A stretch of DNA of 64,000 nt from positions 4,235,501 through 4,299,500 of the forward strand of contig NZ_CP044011.1 in the NCBI RefSeq assembly GCF_016864555.1, in the 5' to 3' direction. The position numbers were made by a program, and so were the translations under genes. Under the pieces are notes generated by a model. It searched no databases, was not told the origin of the DNA, and saw only the letters and a program-made list of their open reading frames with translations. Source of the stretch: Sinorhizobium sp. BG8. GTDB lineage: Bacteria > Pseudomonadota > Alphaproteobacteria > Rhizobiales > Rhizobiaceae. Positions 38,229 to 46,329 of this stretch are shown in pieces; positions within the stretch are counted from its first letter, which is position 1; every line of letters starts with the position of its first letter.

Positions 38229-39086
38229 CTATTTGCCCGTTTCGGCGAGGAAAGCCCGGAAGGCCTCCCCATAGTCCGGATGCCAGCGGGAGAGTGGCGG
38301 ACGGTTCTCGACAATATCCCGCGCAGCCCAGAGAATGCGCTTCTCGTCGGTCGCGCGATCGACGTCGTTGTCAGGGCACAGAATATAGAAATCGCCGCGT
38401 TCGAGGCTTTCCACCATGAAGTCGACCGTCTGCTCCGACGTCCAGGCGCCCGTGGGACGCTCTGCTCGCCCTCCGGCCGTCATTCCCGTGAAGACGAAAC
38501 CCGGAATGAGCAGGTGCGCGGAGACCCGGGCTCCCTCGAGACCCCGCAGGTCATGCTGCAAGGCTTCGGTAAAGACCTTCACGCCCGCCTTCGAAACATT
38601 GTAGGCGGGGTCGCCGGGAGGCGTCGTGATCCCCTGCTTCGATCCTGTATTGATGATGAGAGCGGGCTCGCCGTGGGCGATCATCCCCGGCGCCATCGCG
38701 CGAGTACAGTTGATCACGCCCCACAGGTTGACCGCAAACACCTTCTCCCAGTTTTCCCGCGGACCGAAGAGCGCACTTCCCGGCTGGACGCCCGCATTGT
38801 TCATCAGGAGATGCACCTTGCCGAAACGGGAAACCGCCGCGTGTTCCAGCGCCTCGACGGCCTTCTGGTCCGAGACATCCGTCGCCACGGCCATGACGTC
38901 CGCCGCTCCGGAAGAGGCGATCGCCGAGACTTCCGAAGCGGCCTGATCAAGCTTGTCGCCGCCAAGATCTGCCAGGACGACCTTCATCCCGAGGTCGGCA
39001 AATTTCTTGGCAGCGGCGAGGCCTATCCCGGAAGCAGCACCGGTGACAACTGCGACATTGTTCGGAGAAAGAACGGCGTGCGGCAT
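38229..39086 (-). CDS. Short-chain dehydrogenase/reductase
   Basis: This is a 285-residue SDR with cofactor motif VTGAASGIGLAAA, NNAG in LLMNNAGVQPG, and catalytic Ser/Tyr/Lys (INTGSKQGIT, YNVSK). An aspartate after the second strand (LADLGGDK) suggests NAD(H) preference. The substrate is not evident. It lies 153 bases upstream of the dioxygenase/esterase fusion on the same strand and could act on its products. A malonate-semialdehyde reductase role replacing the missing RutE is a second, weaker possibility. Confidence 0.88.
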   Translation of the reverse strand: MPHAVLSPNNVAVVTGAASGIGLAAAKKFADLGMKVVLADLGGDKLDQAASEVSAIASSGAADVMAVATDVSDQKAVEALEHAAVSRFGKVHLLMNNAGVQPGSALFGPRENWEKVFAVNLWGVINCTRAMAPGMIAHGEPALIINTGSKQGITTPPGDPAYNVSKAGVKVFTEALQHDLRGLEGARVSAHLLIPGFVFTGMTAGGRAERPTGAWTSEQTVDFMVESLERGDFYILCPDNDVDRATDEKRILWAARDIVENRPPLSRWHPDYGEAFRAFLAETGK

Positions 39087-39141
39087 GGGAATATTCCGTC
39101 AGGGAAGGGTGTTTCGGGGACGGCCGCATGCTGGATGCGAC

Positions 39142-39176
39142 CGCGGCGCCGGATCGATTTACGCTCCGGCGCCGCG
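39142..39176. other. Strong 12-bp perfect hairpin
   Basis: CGCGGCGCCGGA (39142-39153) pairs perfectly with TCCGGCGCCGCG (39165-39176) around an 11-base loop. It lies between the 70-aa gene end and the SDR start (both minus). No T-run follows, so it may be a Rho-assisted end, an RNA-stability element or a GC-rich repeat. Confidence 0.5.
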
Positions 39177-39201
39177 CAAACGGGATTGTATGGCCACGGT
39201 T

Positions 39202-39414
39202 TCAGGCCGCGGCAATACCAGGGGTTTTGGAAGCGGCATGAGCCGAGTTGCTCATCAACTGGCGAATAGCCGCACGCACTTCGTCTGCCGACCCGAAGCG
39301 CTGAGAATCGAGATCCCAAACATGATACTTCACGGCGACGAACTTCAGCCGGTCATTGTCCGGAACAACGACGCCAACGGCTTCACCGCCGATTTCGATA
39401 ACTTGCTTTTGCAT
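39202..39414 (-). CDS. Conserved small protein of unknown function (70 aa)
   Basis: This is a short cytoplasmic-looking protein starting MQKQVIEIGGEAVGVVV (ATG ending at 39414). GGGAG about 5 bases upstream favours this start over one 17 codons earlier. It contains VAVKYHVWDLDSQRFGSADE and an Ala-rich tail. The natural-looking composition and the Shine-Dalgarno site support a real gene. I recall similar rhizobial hypothetical proteins, but no function. Confidence 0.72.
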   Translation of the reverse strand: MQKQVIEIGGEAVGVVVPDNDRLKFVAVKYHVWDLDSQRFGSADEVRAAIRQLMSNSAHAASKTPGIAAA

Positions 39415-39943
39415 AAACACTCCCGCCGCGCTTGAGCGCAGCCAAATTCCAGAAACGTGCTTCAATCAGACGAGGGCAGAATACATTCGGCAGGGTGCCG
39501 AACGGCGTTTCCTCGAAATCGTTCCAAGACAGGAGAACTCACCACAAGCGGAAGCAATGCGGACGAAATGATTCAATGCACTCTCCCTCTTGGTTGGTGC
39601 CACCACCGTTGCGGTGGTTGGTTGGTACGGTCCGCAATTTGAACTGCATGCGAGCCTTATGCATTGGTGAATCAAATAAAATGAACTCCGTGGCTTGTCA
39701 AGGAGCATCAAGGTTTGTTGGAAAAATCTACCTCAAGATTGGTATGACAATTCGATTCACAAAAAATTGTTCGCACATGCAACAAATTCGTAGAAATCCG
39801 TTGTGTAAGCCAGATTTGACTAAATTTCTCGCGACCTGCGAAAAAACAGGCAGCGCAGGTGCACAAGAAATGCGCGGGCATGTGCTCTCGACAGTGTCAG
39901 ATACTCGCACAAATGCCTTGTGCTTTCACCGCGGACACGCTAA
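39415..39943. other. AT-rich intergenic region upstream of araC gene
   Basis: About 530 bases with lower GC than the flanks. An open frame (39432-39956) crosses it, but its composition is not coding-like. It contains a hairpin (CCACCACCG facing CGGTGGTTGG, about 39600-39622) and promoters for the 70-aa gene (minus) and the AraC gene (plus). Confidence 0.5.
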
Positions 39944-39970
39944 TAAACTTGAGTAAAACTTACAAGTTTA
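39944..39970 (+). promoter_or_regulatory. Inverted repeat, candidate iron-responsive (RirA-type) operator of the araC gene
   Basis: TAAACTTG-N11-CAAGTTTA is a perfect 8-base inverted repeat. Its centre reads TGA-N9-ACA, one base off the RirA core TGA-N9-TCA. Because it abuts the ATG at 39971, translation more likely starts at 40031. A regulator bound here would sit on or just downstream of the promoter. Confidence 0.5.
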
Positions 39971-40030
39971 ATGCCCGCAACGGAGGGCGATTTACGGCGC
40001 ATCTGGACCATGCGCTTCGAAGAGGCCGCA

Positions 40031-40915
40031 ATGACGTTTCAGCCGCGCATGCAAAACAGGATCGAAGGCTTCTCGGTCATCGGCGACCTGCGAAGACGGA
40101 ACTGGAACGGGGTTGTGGCCGACCTCTGGGACGTGGAATGCGCACCCGGCGCAGGCGGATACTATGTCGCCCAGGACCCGCGGCTCGTCGTCGTCCTAGA
40201 CATGAAGGGTGGGCGAAATGGCAAGGTCAGCTTCGCTCCCAGCCGCAACGGCACGACCGTCGAGCAACGGCGGCACACGCTCTCCTATATACCCGCAGGC
40301 ATGGAGCTCTGGGCGGAACTGCGCGATGTCGAGTACATTCGCCACCTGGACCTGCATTTCAACATAGAGGCGCTCGGCCGAAGGTTGATGGAGGATCTGG
40401 ATCCCGTCCGGCTGTCGGATCCCCGTCTCATGTTTCAGGATCCGCGTTTCCTCGCGCTTGCGGAACTGATCGCCGCGGAATGCGACAACCCCGATCCGCT
40501 CCACAATCTCTACGGCGACGGACTGACGGTCGCACTCTTCGTTGATCTCATGCGCGTTCCTCTCGCAAGGAGCCGCAAGCGCAGCCAGCTGGCATCCTGG
40601 CAGCTCCGCCGGGCGACCGATTTCATCGAGGCCAATTGCCTGCGTGGCATCAGGCTCGAGGAGCTTTCGCAGCTGACGGGTCTGTCGCAGTCCTATTTCA
40701 GCCATGCCTTCAAGGCTTCGACCGGCGTGGCGCCGCACCAGTGGCAGATGAACCTCAGGATCGAGAAGGCAAAACAGCTTCTGCTCGAGACCGATGTTCC
40801 GCTGACCATAGTCGCATCCGACACCGGGTTTTCCGACCAGGCCCACTTCACCCGCACATTCAGGCGCGTCGTTGGCGCCACGCCCTCCAACTGGAAGAAG
40901 AGCCGGCGGACCTGA
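40031..40915 (+). CDS. AraC-family regulator of the siderophore receptor
   Basis: This is a 294-residue activator with an N-terminal sensor-like region and a C-terminal double helix-turn-helix (ATDFIEANCLRGIRLEELSQ, LSQSYFSHAFKASTGVAPHQ, VASDTGFSDQAHFTRTFRRV). I chose ATG 40031 because AGAGG is 5 bases upstream; the earlier ATG 39971 abuts a palindromic operator. It lies directly upstream of a TonB-dependent receptor, an arrangement known for siderophore-sensing AraC regulators that need the ferric siderophore as co-inducer. It probably activates the receptor gene. Confidence 0.9.
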   Translation: MTFQPRMQNRIEGFSVIGDLRRRNWNGVVADLWDVECAPGAGGYYVAQDPRLVVVLDMKGGRNGKVSFAPSRNGTTVEQRRHTLSYIPAGMELWAELRDVEYIRHLDLHFNIEALGRRLMEDLDPVRLSDPRLMFQDPRFLALAELIAAECDNPDPLHNLYGDGLTVALFVDLMRVPLARSRKRSQLASWQLRRATDFIEANCLRGIRLEELSQLTGLSQSYFSHAFKASTGVAPHQWQMNLRIEKAKQLLLETDVPLTIVASDTGFSDQAHFTRTFRRVVGATPSNWKKSRRT

Positions 40916-40944
40916 GCGTTTTCTCTACCCTGTGTGCAACGCAA

Positions 40945-40968
40945 AATTTGACCAAGATTATTCAAATT
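40945..40968 (+). promoter_or_regulatory. Inverted repeat upstream of the siderophore receptor gene
   Basis: AATTTGA-N10-TCAAATT is a perfect 7-base inverted repeat about 115 bases upstream of the receptor start. It is a candidate site for the AraC regulator just upstream. The left part, AAAATTTGACCAA (40943-40955), is identical to a 13-mer upstream of the rut operon. Confidence 0.4.
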
Positions 40969-41000
40969 CCCGCAGACCCGACAAGCCTCCCGTTTAAAGT

Positions 41001-41015
41001 TGATATATTTACTCA
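41001..41015 (+). promoter_or_regulatory. Candidate RirA box (iron-responsive operator) of the receptor gene
   Basis: TGA-TATATTTAC-TCA matches the RirA iron-responsive operator core TGA-N9-TCA exactly, in an AT-rich context (TTTAAAG before, CCTTAAA after). It is 69 bases upstream of the receptor start, where repression under iron sufficiency would act. Confidence 0.6.
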
Positions 41016-41083
41016 CCTTAAATCGGGGCCTGAACCGTACCCTCGCCGGCCGGCAGGGGCGCGGATGCAATGGGGTATGAGGC

Positions 41084-43264
41084 ATGAATGAAACGACGAG
41101 GCGGTTCGACCGCGTGATTCGGGCAGGTGTGGCGATCGCCGCGATCGTGGCGTGCGGAGCGGGGAACGCCGCCGCGCAGGAAGCGGAGGCACAAGGCGCA
41201 ACGTCTCTTGAACGCGTCGTCGTGGAAGGCGGCGGCACCGAGAACGCGGCCAGCGCAACGGGTCCCGTGGATGGATACGTTGCCACAAACACGGCCACAG
41301 GTTCGAAGACGAGCACCCCGATCACGCAGATCCCGCAGTCCGTCTCGGTGATCGGGCGCGAGGAGCTGGAAGACCGCGGCGTCGTGAACAAGATCGACGA
41401 AGCGCTTCGCTACACCCCGGGCGTCACCGCGGCGCCCTTCGGCACCGATCCGGACACCGACTGGCTTTATATCCGCGGCTTCGACGCCACGCAGACCGGC
41501 GTCTTCCTCGATGGCCTCACGCTCTATAGCTATGGCTTCGGCGGCTTCCAGATGGATCCCTTTATGCTCGAGCGGATCGAGGTGCTGAAAGGCCCGTCCT
41601 CCGTGCTCTACGGCGGGGCCAATCCGGGCGGCATCGTCAATCTCGTTCGCAAGCGGCCGCAGGACGAGAGGCTCTATTACACAGAGACCGGCATCAACAG
41701 TGACGGCAACGCCTTCTTCGGCTTCGACTTCAACGACAAGCTCAATGCCGACGGCACGCTGACCTATCGCCTGACAGGCAAGATCGCCGGCGGCGACAAC
41801 TACAGCGACTTCTCCGAGGATCTGCGCGGTTTCGTCATGCCGCAGATCACCTATGCGCCGGACGACGCCACCAGCATCACCGTATTCGGCTATGCCGGCG
41901 GACTTGACCAGGTTCACACCGGAAACGGATTCTTCCCCTATGTGGGTACGGTCGTCGACGCGCCGTTCGGCAAGATCCGGCGCGACGCGAACTATGGCGA
42001 ACCCGACATCGACAACGGCCATTACGATCAGCAAATGATCGGCTACGAGGTCAGCCACACCTTCGACAACGGCTGGACGCTCAGCCAGAACGCGCGCTAC
42101 GGCCATCTCTACAAAAGCGAGACCGGTCCCTATGTCTATGGCTATGTCGGCGGCACACCGACCGGGCCGGATTATCTGCTGAACCGCATCGGCTTCGACG
42201 CGACCTCCAAGGTGGACACCTTCGCCATAGACAATCGCGCCGAGACAGAATTCTCGACGGGCGGACTGGACCACACGTTCCTGGTCGGCCTCGACTACAG
42301 CTACTACCGGCTGGACCACGTGCAGGCATGCTGCGGCGCGACCCCGATCAGCGCCGTCCATCCCGTCTACGGCGTTCCTCAGGGCGCGAACTTCGTCTAT
42401 CTCGACCAGGTGCTTACGCAGCAGCAGACCGGCGTCTACGTTCAGGACCAGATCCGCTTCGGCGGCGGGTGGCTGGTTACCCTCAATGGTCGCTACGACT
42501 ATGTCGACACCGACTCCGATGCTGTCGTCGGCACGAGCTACAAGACCAACGACGGAGCGCTCAGCGGACGCGTTGGCCTCGCCTACGAGTTCGACAACGG
42601 GGTGACGCCATACGTGAGCGCCTCGACCTTCTTCCGTCCGGTCATCGGCGTCAGCGCCACCTCCGCCTTTGCACCCGAGGAAGGCTATCAGGTCGAAGGC
42701 GGCGTCAAGTACGAGCCGACGATGTTCGACGGCCTGATCACCGCCTCGGTCTTCCAGATCACCAAGCAGAACGTGGCCGTTACCATCCCCGGCACCTTCC
42801 TGCAGGAGCAGCTCGGCGAGGTCCAGTCAACCGGCGCCGAACTGGAAGCCAAGGTCAACATCAACCAGAACTGGAAGGTGCTCGGCTCACTGTCCTACAC
42901 CGATCTGGAAGTGACCGAGGATGCCGACCCAACGCTCGTCGGCAAGTCGCCGGTGCTCGTTCCCCGCTTCACTTCCTCGCTCTGGATCGACTACGCGGTG
43001 ACGGATGGCGGCATGGAAGGCCTCAGCCTCGGAGCCGGCATGCGCCACCAGGGCAATTCCTGGGCGAACGCCACCAACACGCTGGAAGTGCCTTCGGCGA
43101 CGATCTTCGATGCCGGCATTCGTTACGAGAAGAAGGATTGGGGCGCCTCGCTGAATGTCACCAACCTCTTCGACAAGAAGTACGTGGCGGGATGCCAGGG
43201 CGAACTGGTCTGCGGCTATGGCGATGCGCGCACGGTGACCTTCAAGATCAGCAAGAAGTGGTGA
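41084..43264 (+). CDS. TonB-dependent siderophore receptor (FhuA/FoxA-like)
   Basis: This is an outer-membrane ferric-siderophore receptor, 726 residues. A signal peptide ends near NAAAQEAEA. A TonB-box-like ERVVVEG follows at about residue 43, then the plug domain (ITQIPQSVSVIGREELED, YIRGFDATQTGVFLDGL, GPSSVLYGGANPGGIVNLV) and a 22-strand-type barrel ending in the aromatic FKISKKW. Motifs point to the hydroxamate/ferrichrome receptor family. A Cys pair near the end (GCQGELVCGYGDART) is also family-like. It is probably controlled by the upstream AraC regulator and an iron-responsive repressor. Confidence 0.93.
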   Translation: MNETTRRFDRVIRAGVAIAAIVACGAGNAAAQEAEAQGATSLERVVVEGGGTENAASATGPVDGYVATNTATGSKTSTPITQIPQSVSVIGREELEDRGVVNKIDEALRYTPGVTAAPFGTDPDTDWLYIRGFDATQTGVFLDGLTLYSYGFGGFQMDPFMLERIEVLKGPSSVLYGGANPGGIVNLVRKRPQDERLYYTETGINSDGNAFFGFDFNDKLNADGTLTYRLTGKIAGGDNYSDFSEDLRGFVMPQITYAPDDATSITVFGYAGGLDQVHTGNGFFPYVGTVVDAPFGKIRRDANYGEPDIDNGHYDQQMIGYEVSHTFDNGWTLSQNARYGHLYKSETGPYVYGYVGGTPTGPDYLLNRIGFDATSKVDTFAIDNRAETEFSTGGLDHTFLVGLDYSYYRLDHVQACCGATPISAVHPVYGVPQGANFVYLDQVLTQQQTGVYVQDQIRFGGGWLVTLNGRYDYVDTDSDAVVGTSYKTNDGALSGRVGLAYEFDNGVTPYVSASTFFRPVIGVSATSAFAPEEGYQVEGGVKYEPTMFDGLITASVFQITKQNVAVTIPGTFLQEQLGEVQSTGAELEAKVNINQNWKVLGSLSYTDLEVTEDADPTLVGKSPVLVPRFTSSLWIDYAVTDGGMEGLSLGAGMRHQGNSWANATNTLEVPSATIFDAGIRYEKKDWGASLNVTNLFDKKYVAGCQGELVCGYGDARTVTFKISKKW

Positions 43265-43306
43265 ACCGATAGTGCACCATCGACTTTGCCTCGATGCATG
43301 ACAGAA

Positions 43307-43340
43307 GGTTTCGGGAGCGGCACTGGTCGCTCCCGAAACC
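43307..43340 (+). terminator. Hairpin downstream of the receptor gene (probable transcription end)
   Basis: GGTTTCGGGAGCG (43307-43319) pairs perfectly over 13 bases with CGCTCCCGAAACC (43328-43340), loop of 8. It starts 43 bases after the receptor stop. No T-run follows, so termination would be imperfect; it is also close to the apparent deletion junction of the permease remnant. Confidence 0.5.
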
Positions 43341-43375
43341 GTTTCGAACGGGAAACAGAACACTGCAACACCGGC

Positions 43376-43693
43376 CGTTCGCTGGGCTTGCCGCTCGCTC
43401 GCAGCCGGCTCGTTGTCGCGGTCTTTGCCGCACTCCTGACGGCCGTCTCCACATTCGTGGTCGGTCCCCCGAGCCTCGCCGGTCTGATAGCCCCGCACGT
43501 CGCGCGCCTGGCGGGTTTCGTGCGCATAGGCCACCAGCTCGCGGCCTCGGCACTGGCGGGTGCATGCCTTCTGGTGGCAGCCGACTGGCTGTCGCGGGTC
43601 ATCATCTATCTCTACAAGGTACCGACCGGTCTGTTCGCCTCGCTGATCGGCGGTCCCTGCCTCCCATGGCTCTTGAACAGGAAAGCGCCTTGA
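43376..43693 (+). pseudogene. C-terminal remnant of a FecCD/FhuB-type siderophore permease
   Basis: From RSLGLPLARSRLVV onward the frame reads as the last about 105 residues of a ferric-siderophore ABC permease: VGPPSLAGLIAPHVARLAGF, LVAADWLSRVIIYLYKVPTG and LIGGPCLPWLL. These are characteristic C-terminal permease motifs. Nothing upstream in any frame carries the rest, which should be over 200 residues, nor the ATPase or binding protein. The remnant still overlaps the siderophore-interacting protein gene by 28 bases, the kind of junction left by an intact fhu operon. An internal deletion has probably removed most of the transporter. Confidence 0.75.
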
Positions 43694-44778
43694 AAACCGC
43701 CACCACGAAGCGTTCGATCGCAACCGGCACAGCCTCTCCCGCCGACCCGGCACAAATGCTCGACATGATATGCGAGCATTTCGTCGAACACGGCGTCGTA
43801 ACCCGCGATGGCAGCCGCGGCAGGATCGACAGTCCGATCGGCAGTGCCGAATTTACGGTCGACGGCAGACATCTTCGCATCCGGGTCGACTGCCCGGACG
43901 CCGACACGCTGTTCACGGTGAAATCGGTGCTCGCGGAACACCTGTTCATGTTCGCCGGGGAAGAGGAGCTGGAACTCGTGTGGGACGGCGCGCCACCCTC
44001 GGGGAGCATACCCTATTTCCGGGAGGCGCACGTCGTCGCGGCGCGGCGCGTCACGCCCCTCATGCAGCGCGTGACATTCGCGGTGAGCGACGCTGGAGCC
44101 TTCGCCGAGGGCGGGCTTCACGTCCGCCTCCTGATCCCGCCCGCAGGTCGACCGCCGGTTTGGCCGACGGCACGACCCGACGGGCGCCTGTCCTGGCCCG
44201 CCAGCGAGGATGCCCTCACCATCCGTGCCTACACGATCCGCGCCATCGATCAGCAGCGCGGGACCATCGACATCGACTTCGTTCTGCACAGGGGCGGGGT
44301 GACGCCTGCGGCAAGCTGGGCCGAGGACGCCCTTCCCGGCGCCATCGTCGGATTCCTCGGACCAGGCGGCGGTGGACTGCCGGAGGCGCGGCGCCTGCTG
44401 ATCGCGGGCGACGAGACGGCATTGCCGGCAATTGCCAGGATGGCGACGCTCATGCCGGAGCATGTGAGCGCCCGCATCTTTATCGAAGTCGCCGGTCCGC
44501 AAGAGGAACAGGCGATCGCACTCCCGTCCACCTCCGAGATCACATGGCTCCACCGGAACGGCAAGGACGCGGGCACCTGCGGCCTCATTCCTAATGTCAT
44601 CCGACAAGCGCTTGCCGGCGGAGCCGACGATGATCACCATGTCTGGGTCGCGTGCGAACATGCGGAGGCGAAAGCGATCCGCAGGTTCTTGCGAACCGAA
44701 CTCCGGCACGACAGGTCACGCCATACGGTCGCAGCCTATTGGCGCCTCGGACAGTCCAGCGACACCGACTTCGATTGA
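43666..44778 (+). CDS. Siderophore-interacting protein (FAD-binding ferric reductase) with N-terminal DUF2218-like domain
   Basis: This is a 370-residue cytoplasmic protein that frees iron from imported ferric siderophore by reduction. The N-terminal about 85 residues after the start resemble DUF2218 (MICEHFVEHGVV, SPIGSAEFTVDGRHLRIRVD). The core is the ViuB/SIP flavin-reductase fold: RRVTPLMQRVTFAV, IRAYTIRAIDQQRG with the FAD-binding arginine, GPGGGGLPEARRLLIAGDET and VWVACEHAEAKAIRRFLR. The start ATG 43666 lies within the permease remnant. With the transporter truncated, this gene may now depend on another operon for substrate. Confidence 0.9.
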   Translation: MALEQESALKTATTKRSIATGTASPADPAQMLDMICEHFVEHGVVTRDGSRGRIDSPIGSAEFTVDGRHLRIRVDCPDADTLFTVKSVLAEHLFMFAGEEELELVWDGAPPSGSIPYFREAHVVAARRVTPLMQRVTFAVSDAGAFAEGGLHVRLLIPPAGRPPVWPTARPDGRLSWPASEDALTIRAYTIRAIDQQRGTIDIDFVLHRGGVTPAASWAEDALPGAIVGFLGPGGGGLPEARRLLIAGDETALPAIARMATLMPEHVSARIFIEVAGPQEEQAIALPSTSEITWLHRNGKDAGTCGLIPNVIRQALAGGADDDHHVWVACEHAEAKAIRRFLRTELRHDRSRHTVAAYWRLGQSSDTDFD

Positions 44779-45094
44779 AAGATCCGGAAACATTTCCCCT
44801 TCCACCGGCCACATAGCAACGTTTCGACACAAAAATGCCTGCGATCGATACAGTTCGACATGTCTCGGCAAGACATCGGCAACGCGTCCTGCATAAGCGT
44901 TTACTTCTTAGTCACCGTCTACGGGCATGATGCCCTGACATGGACGCGGTACTGGAATCGATTCACCTCGCGGAGAGGTCGCGGAGTACCGGCGCATGCG
45001 GGCGAAAATGCCTGCCGGCCTCGGGTCGCAAGAAGCACGCAGACAGCTAGTTCGTCTGAGTGTTGGCCTCCCATGGAACGGAAGTTTTTTGCCG
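44779..45094. other. Intergenic region upstream of the RND efflux operon
   Basis: About 315 bases with no gene seen. It should hold the efflux operon promoter. I did not find a clear repressor palindrome, and no regulator gene is adjacent. Confidence 0.45.
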
Positions 45095-46327
45095 ATGACG
45101 GACAGAACGTCACGAATACTGGCAGCGGGCGCAGTCGCCCTCGCCCTCCTCTCTCTTAGCGCCTGCGGCGACCAGCAATCCAAGGGGCCCGCGGGAATGC
45201 CCGGGGGCGGCATGATGCCGGACGCAGGCTTCATCACTCTGAAAGCAGAGCAAGTTGAAGTCTCGACCACCCTTCCCGGCCGCGTCGTGGCGCTTGCTTC
45301 GGCAGACATCCGGCCGCGCGTCGGCGGCATCATCGAAGAGATCGCCTACGAAGAAGGACGCCCGGTCCAGAAGGGCGACGTGCTCTACAAGATCGCCGAC
45401 GATTCCTACGTGGCGGCTGTCGCTGTTGCGGACGCTGCCCTGCAAAAGGCGCTTGCCAGCATTCCCGTCGCTGAAGCGAACGTGAAACGCTACCAGGAGC
45501 TCGTCAACAGCGGTGGCACGCAGATCGAGCTCGACAACGCCCGGCTGACGCTTGCGCAGGCGCGGGCCGACGTCGCCTCCGCGGAGGCAACGCTGAAGTC
45601 CGCCCGGATCGACCTGGATCTCACGGAAGTTCGCGCACCGATCTCCGGTGTAACAGCGGTTTCCCAGGTAAGCGTCGGCACGGTCGTCACTGCCAGCCAG
45701 AGTGATGCCCTGACGACGGTCAAGGAGCTGGATCCCATTTACGTCGACATGATCGACTCGAGCGCCAACCTGCTGCGCATCCGCAAGGCAATCGAGTCCG
45801 GCGCCCTCGCCCGCACGATCAAGGAAGGACAGGTCAAGCTCACTCTCGAGGACGGCAGCGTCTTCGACGAGATTGGAAGGCTGGAAGTGCCGCAGTTCAG
45901 CGTCAGCGAAACCACGGGCAGCTTCTCCATCCGCACGCGCATTGCCAATCCCAAGCACGTCTTGCTGCCGGGCATGTATGTACGGGCGACGGTCTCGCAG
46001 GGCACGGAAAAGGGTTACCTGGTGCCGCAGCTTGCCGGCAGCCGCGACCCATCCGGCAACCTTACGGCCAAGTTCCTCACCGAGGACAACACGGTCGATG
46101 AGCGGGTGCTCGCCACGACACGTGCCATCGGCAACAATTGGCTGGTTACCACAGGTATATCGGACGGCGACCGGTTGATCGTCGACGGCTTCCAGAGGAT
46201 CACGACAGGGCAGAAGGCGAACCCCGTTCCGGTAACGGTCAACAGCGACGGGATCGTCGTGGAGGAGCAAGCCGGGCAGACATCGGATACTGATAGCACG
46301 GCTCCCGCCGGGGAGACGGCGAAGTAA
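45095..46327 (+). CDS. RND efflux periplasmic adaptor lipoprotein (MFP)
   Basis: This is the membrane-fusion subunit of a tripartite multidrug pump, 410 residues. The start MTDRTSRILAAG (ATG 45095) leads to a lipobox LLSLSAC near residue 23. The lipoyl-like half motifs are IRPRVGGIIEEIAYEEGRPV and IDLDLTEVRAPISGV. A coiled-coil hairpin lies between about residues 100-170 (YQELVNSGGTQIELDNARLT). The C-terminal beta-barrel and membrane-proximal parts follow. It is separated from the RND pump gene by 2 bases. Confidence 0.95.
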   Translation: MTDRTSRILAAGAVALALLSLSACGDQQSKGPAGMPGGGMMPDAGFITLKAEQVEVSTTLPGRVVALASADIRPRVGGIIEEIAYEEGRPVQKGDVLYKIADDSYVAAVAVADAALQKALASIPVAEANVKRYQELVNSGGTQIELDNARLTLAQARADVASAEATLKSARIDLDLTEVRAPISGVTAVSQVSVGTVVTASQSDALTTVKELDPIYVDMIDSSANLLRIRKAIESGALARTIKEGQVKLTLEDGSVFDEIGRLEVPQFSVSETTGSFSIRTRIANPKHVLLPGMYVRATVSQGTEKGYLVPQLAGSRDPSGNLTAKFLTEDNTVDERVLATTRAIGNNWLVTTGISDGDRLIVDGFQRITTGQKANPVPVTVNSDGIVVEEQAGQTSDTDSTAPAGETAK

Positions 46328-46329
46328 CC

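Noticed and set aside
39432-39956. 174-residue frame upstream of the AraC gene
   Set aside because: Mixed, non-coding-like composition in an AT-rich intergenic region; starts antisense to the 70-aa gene promoter.
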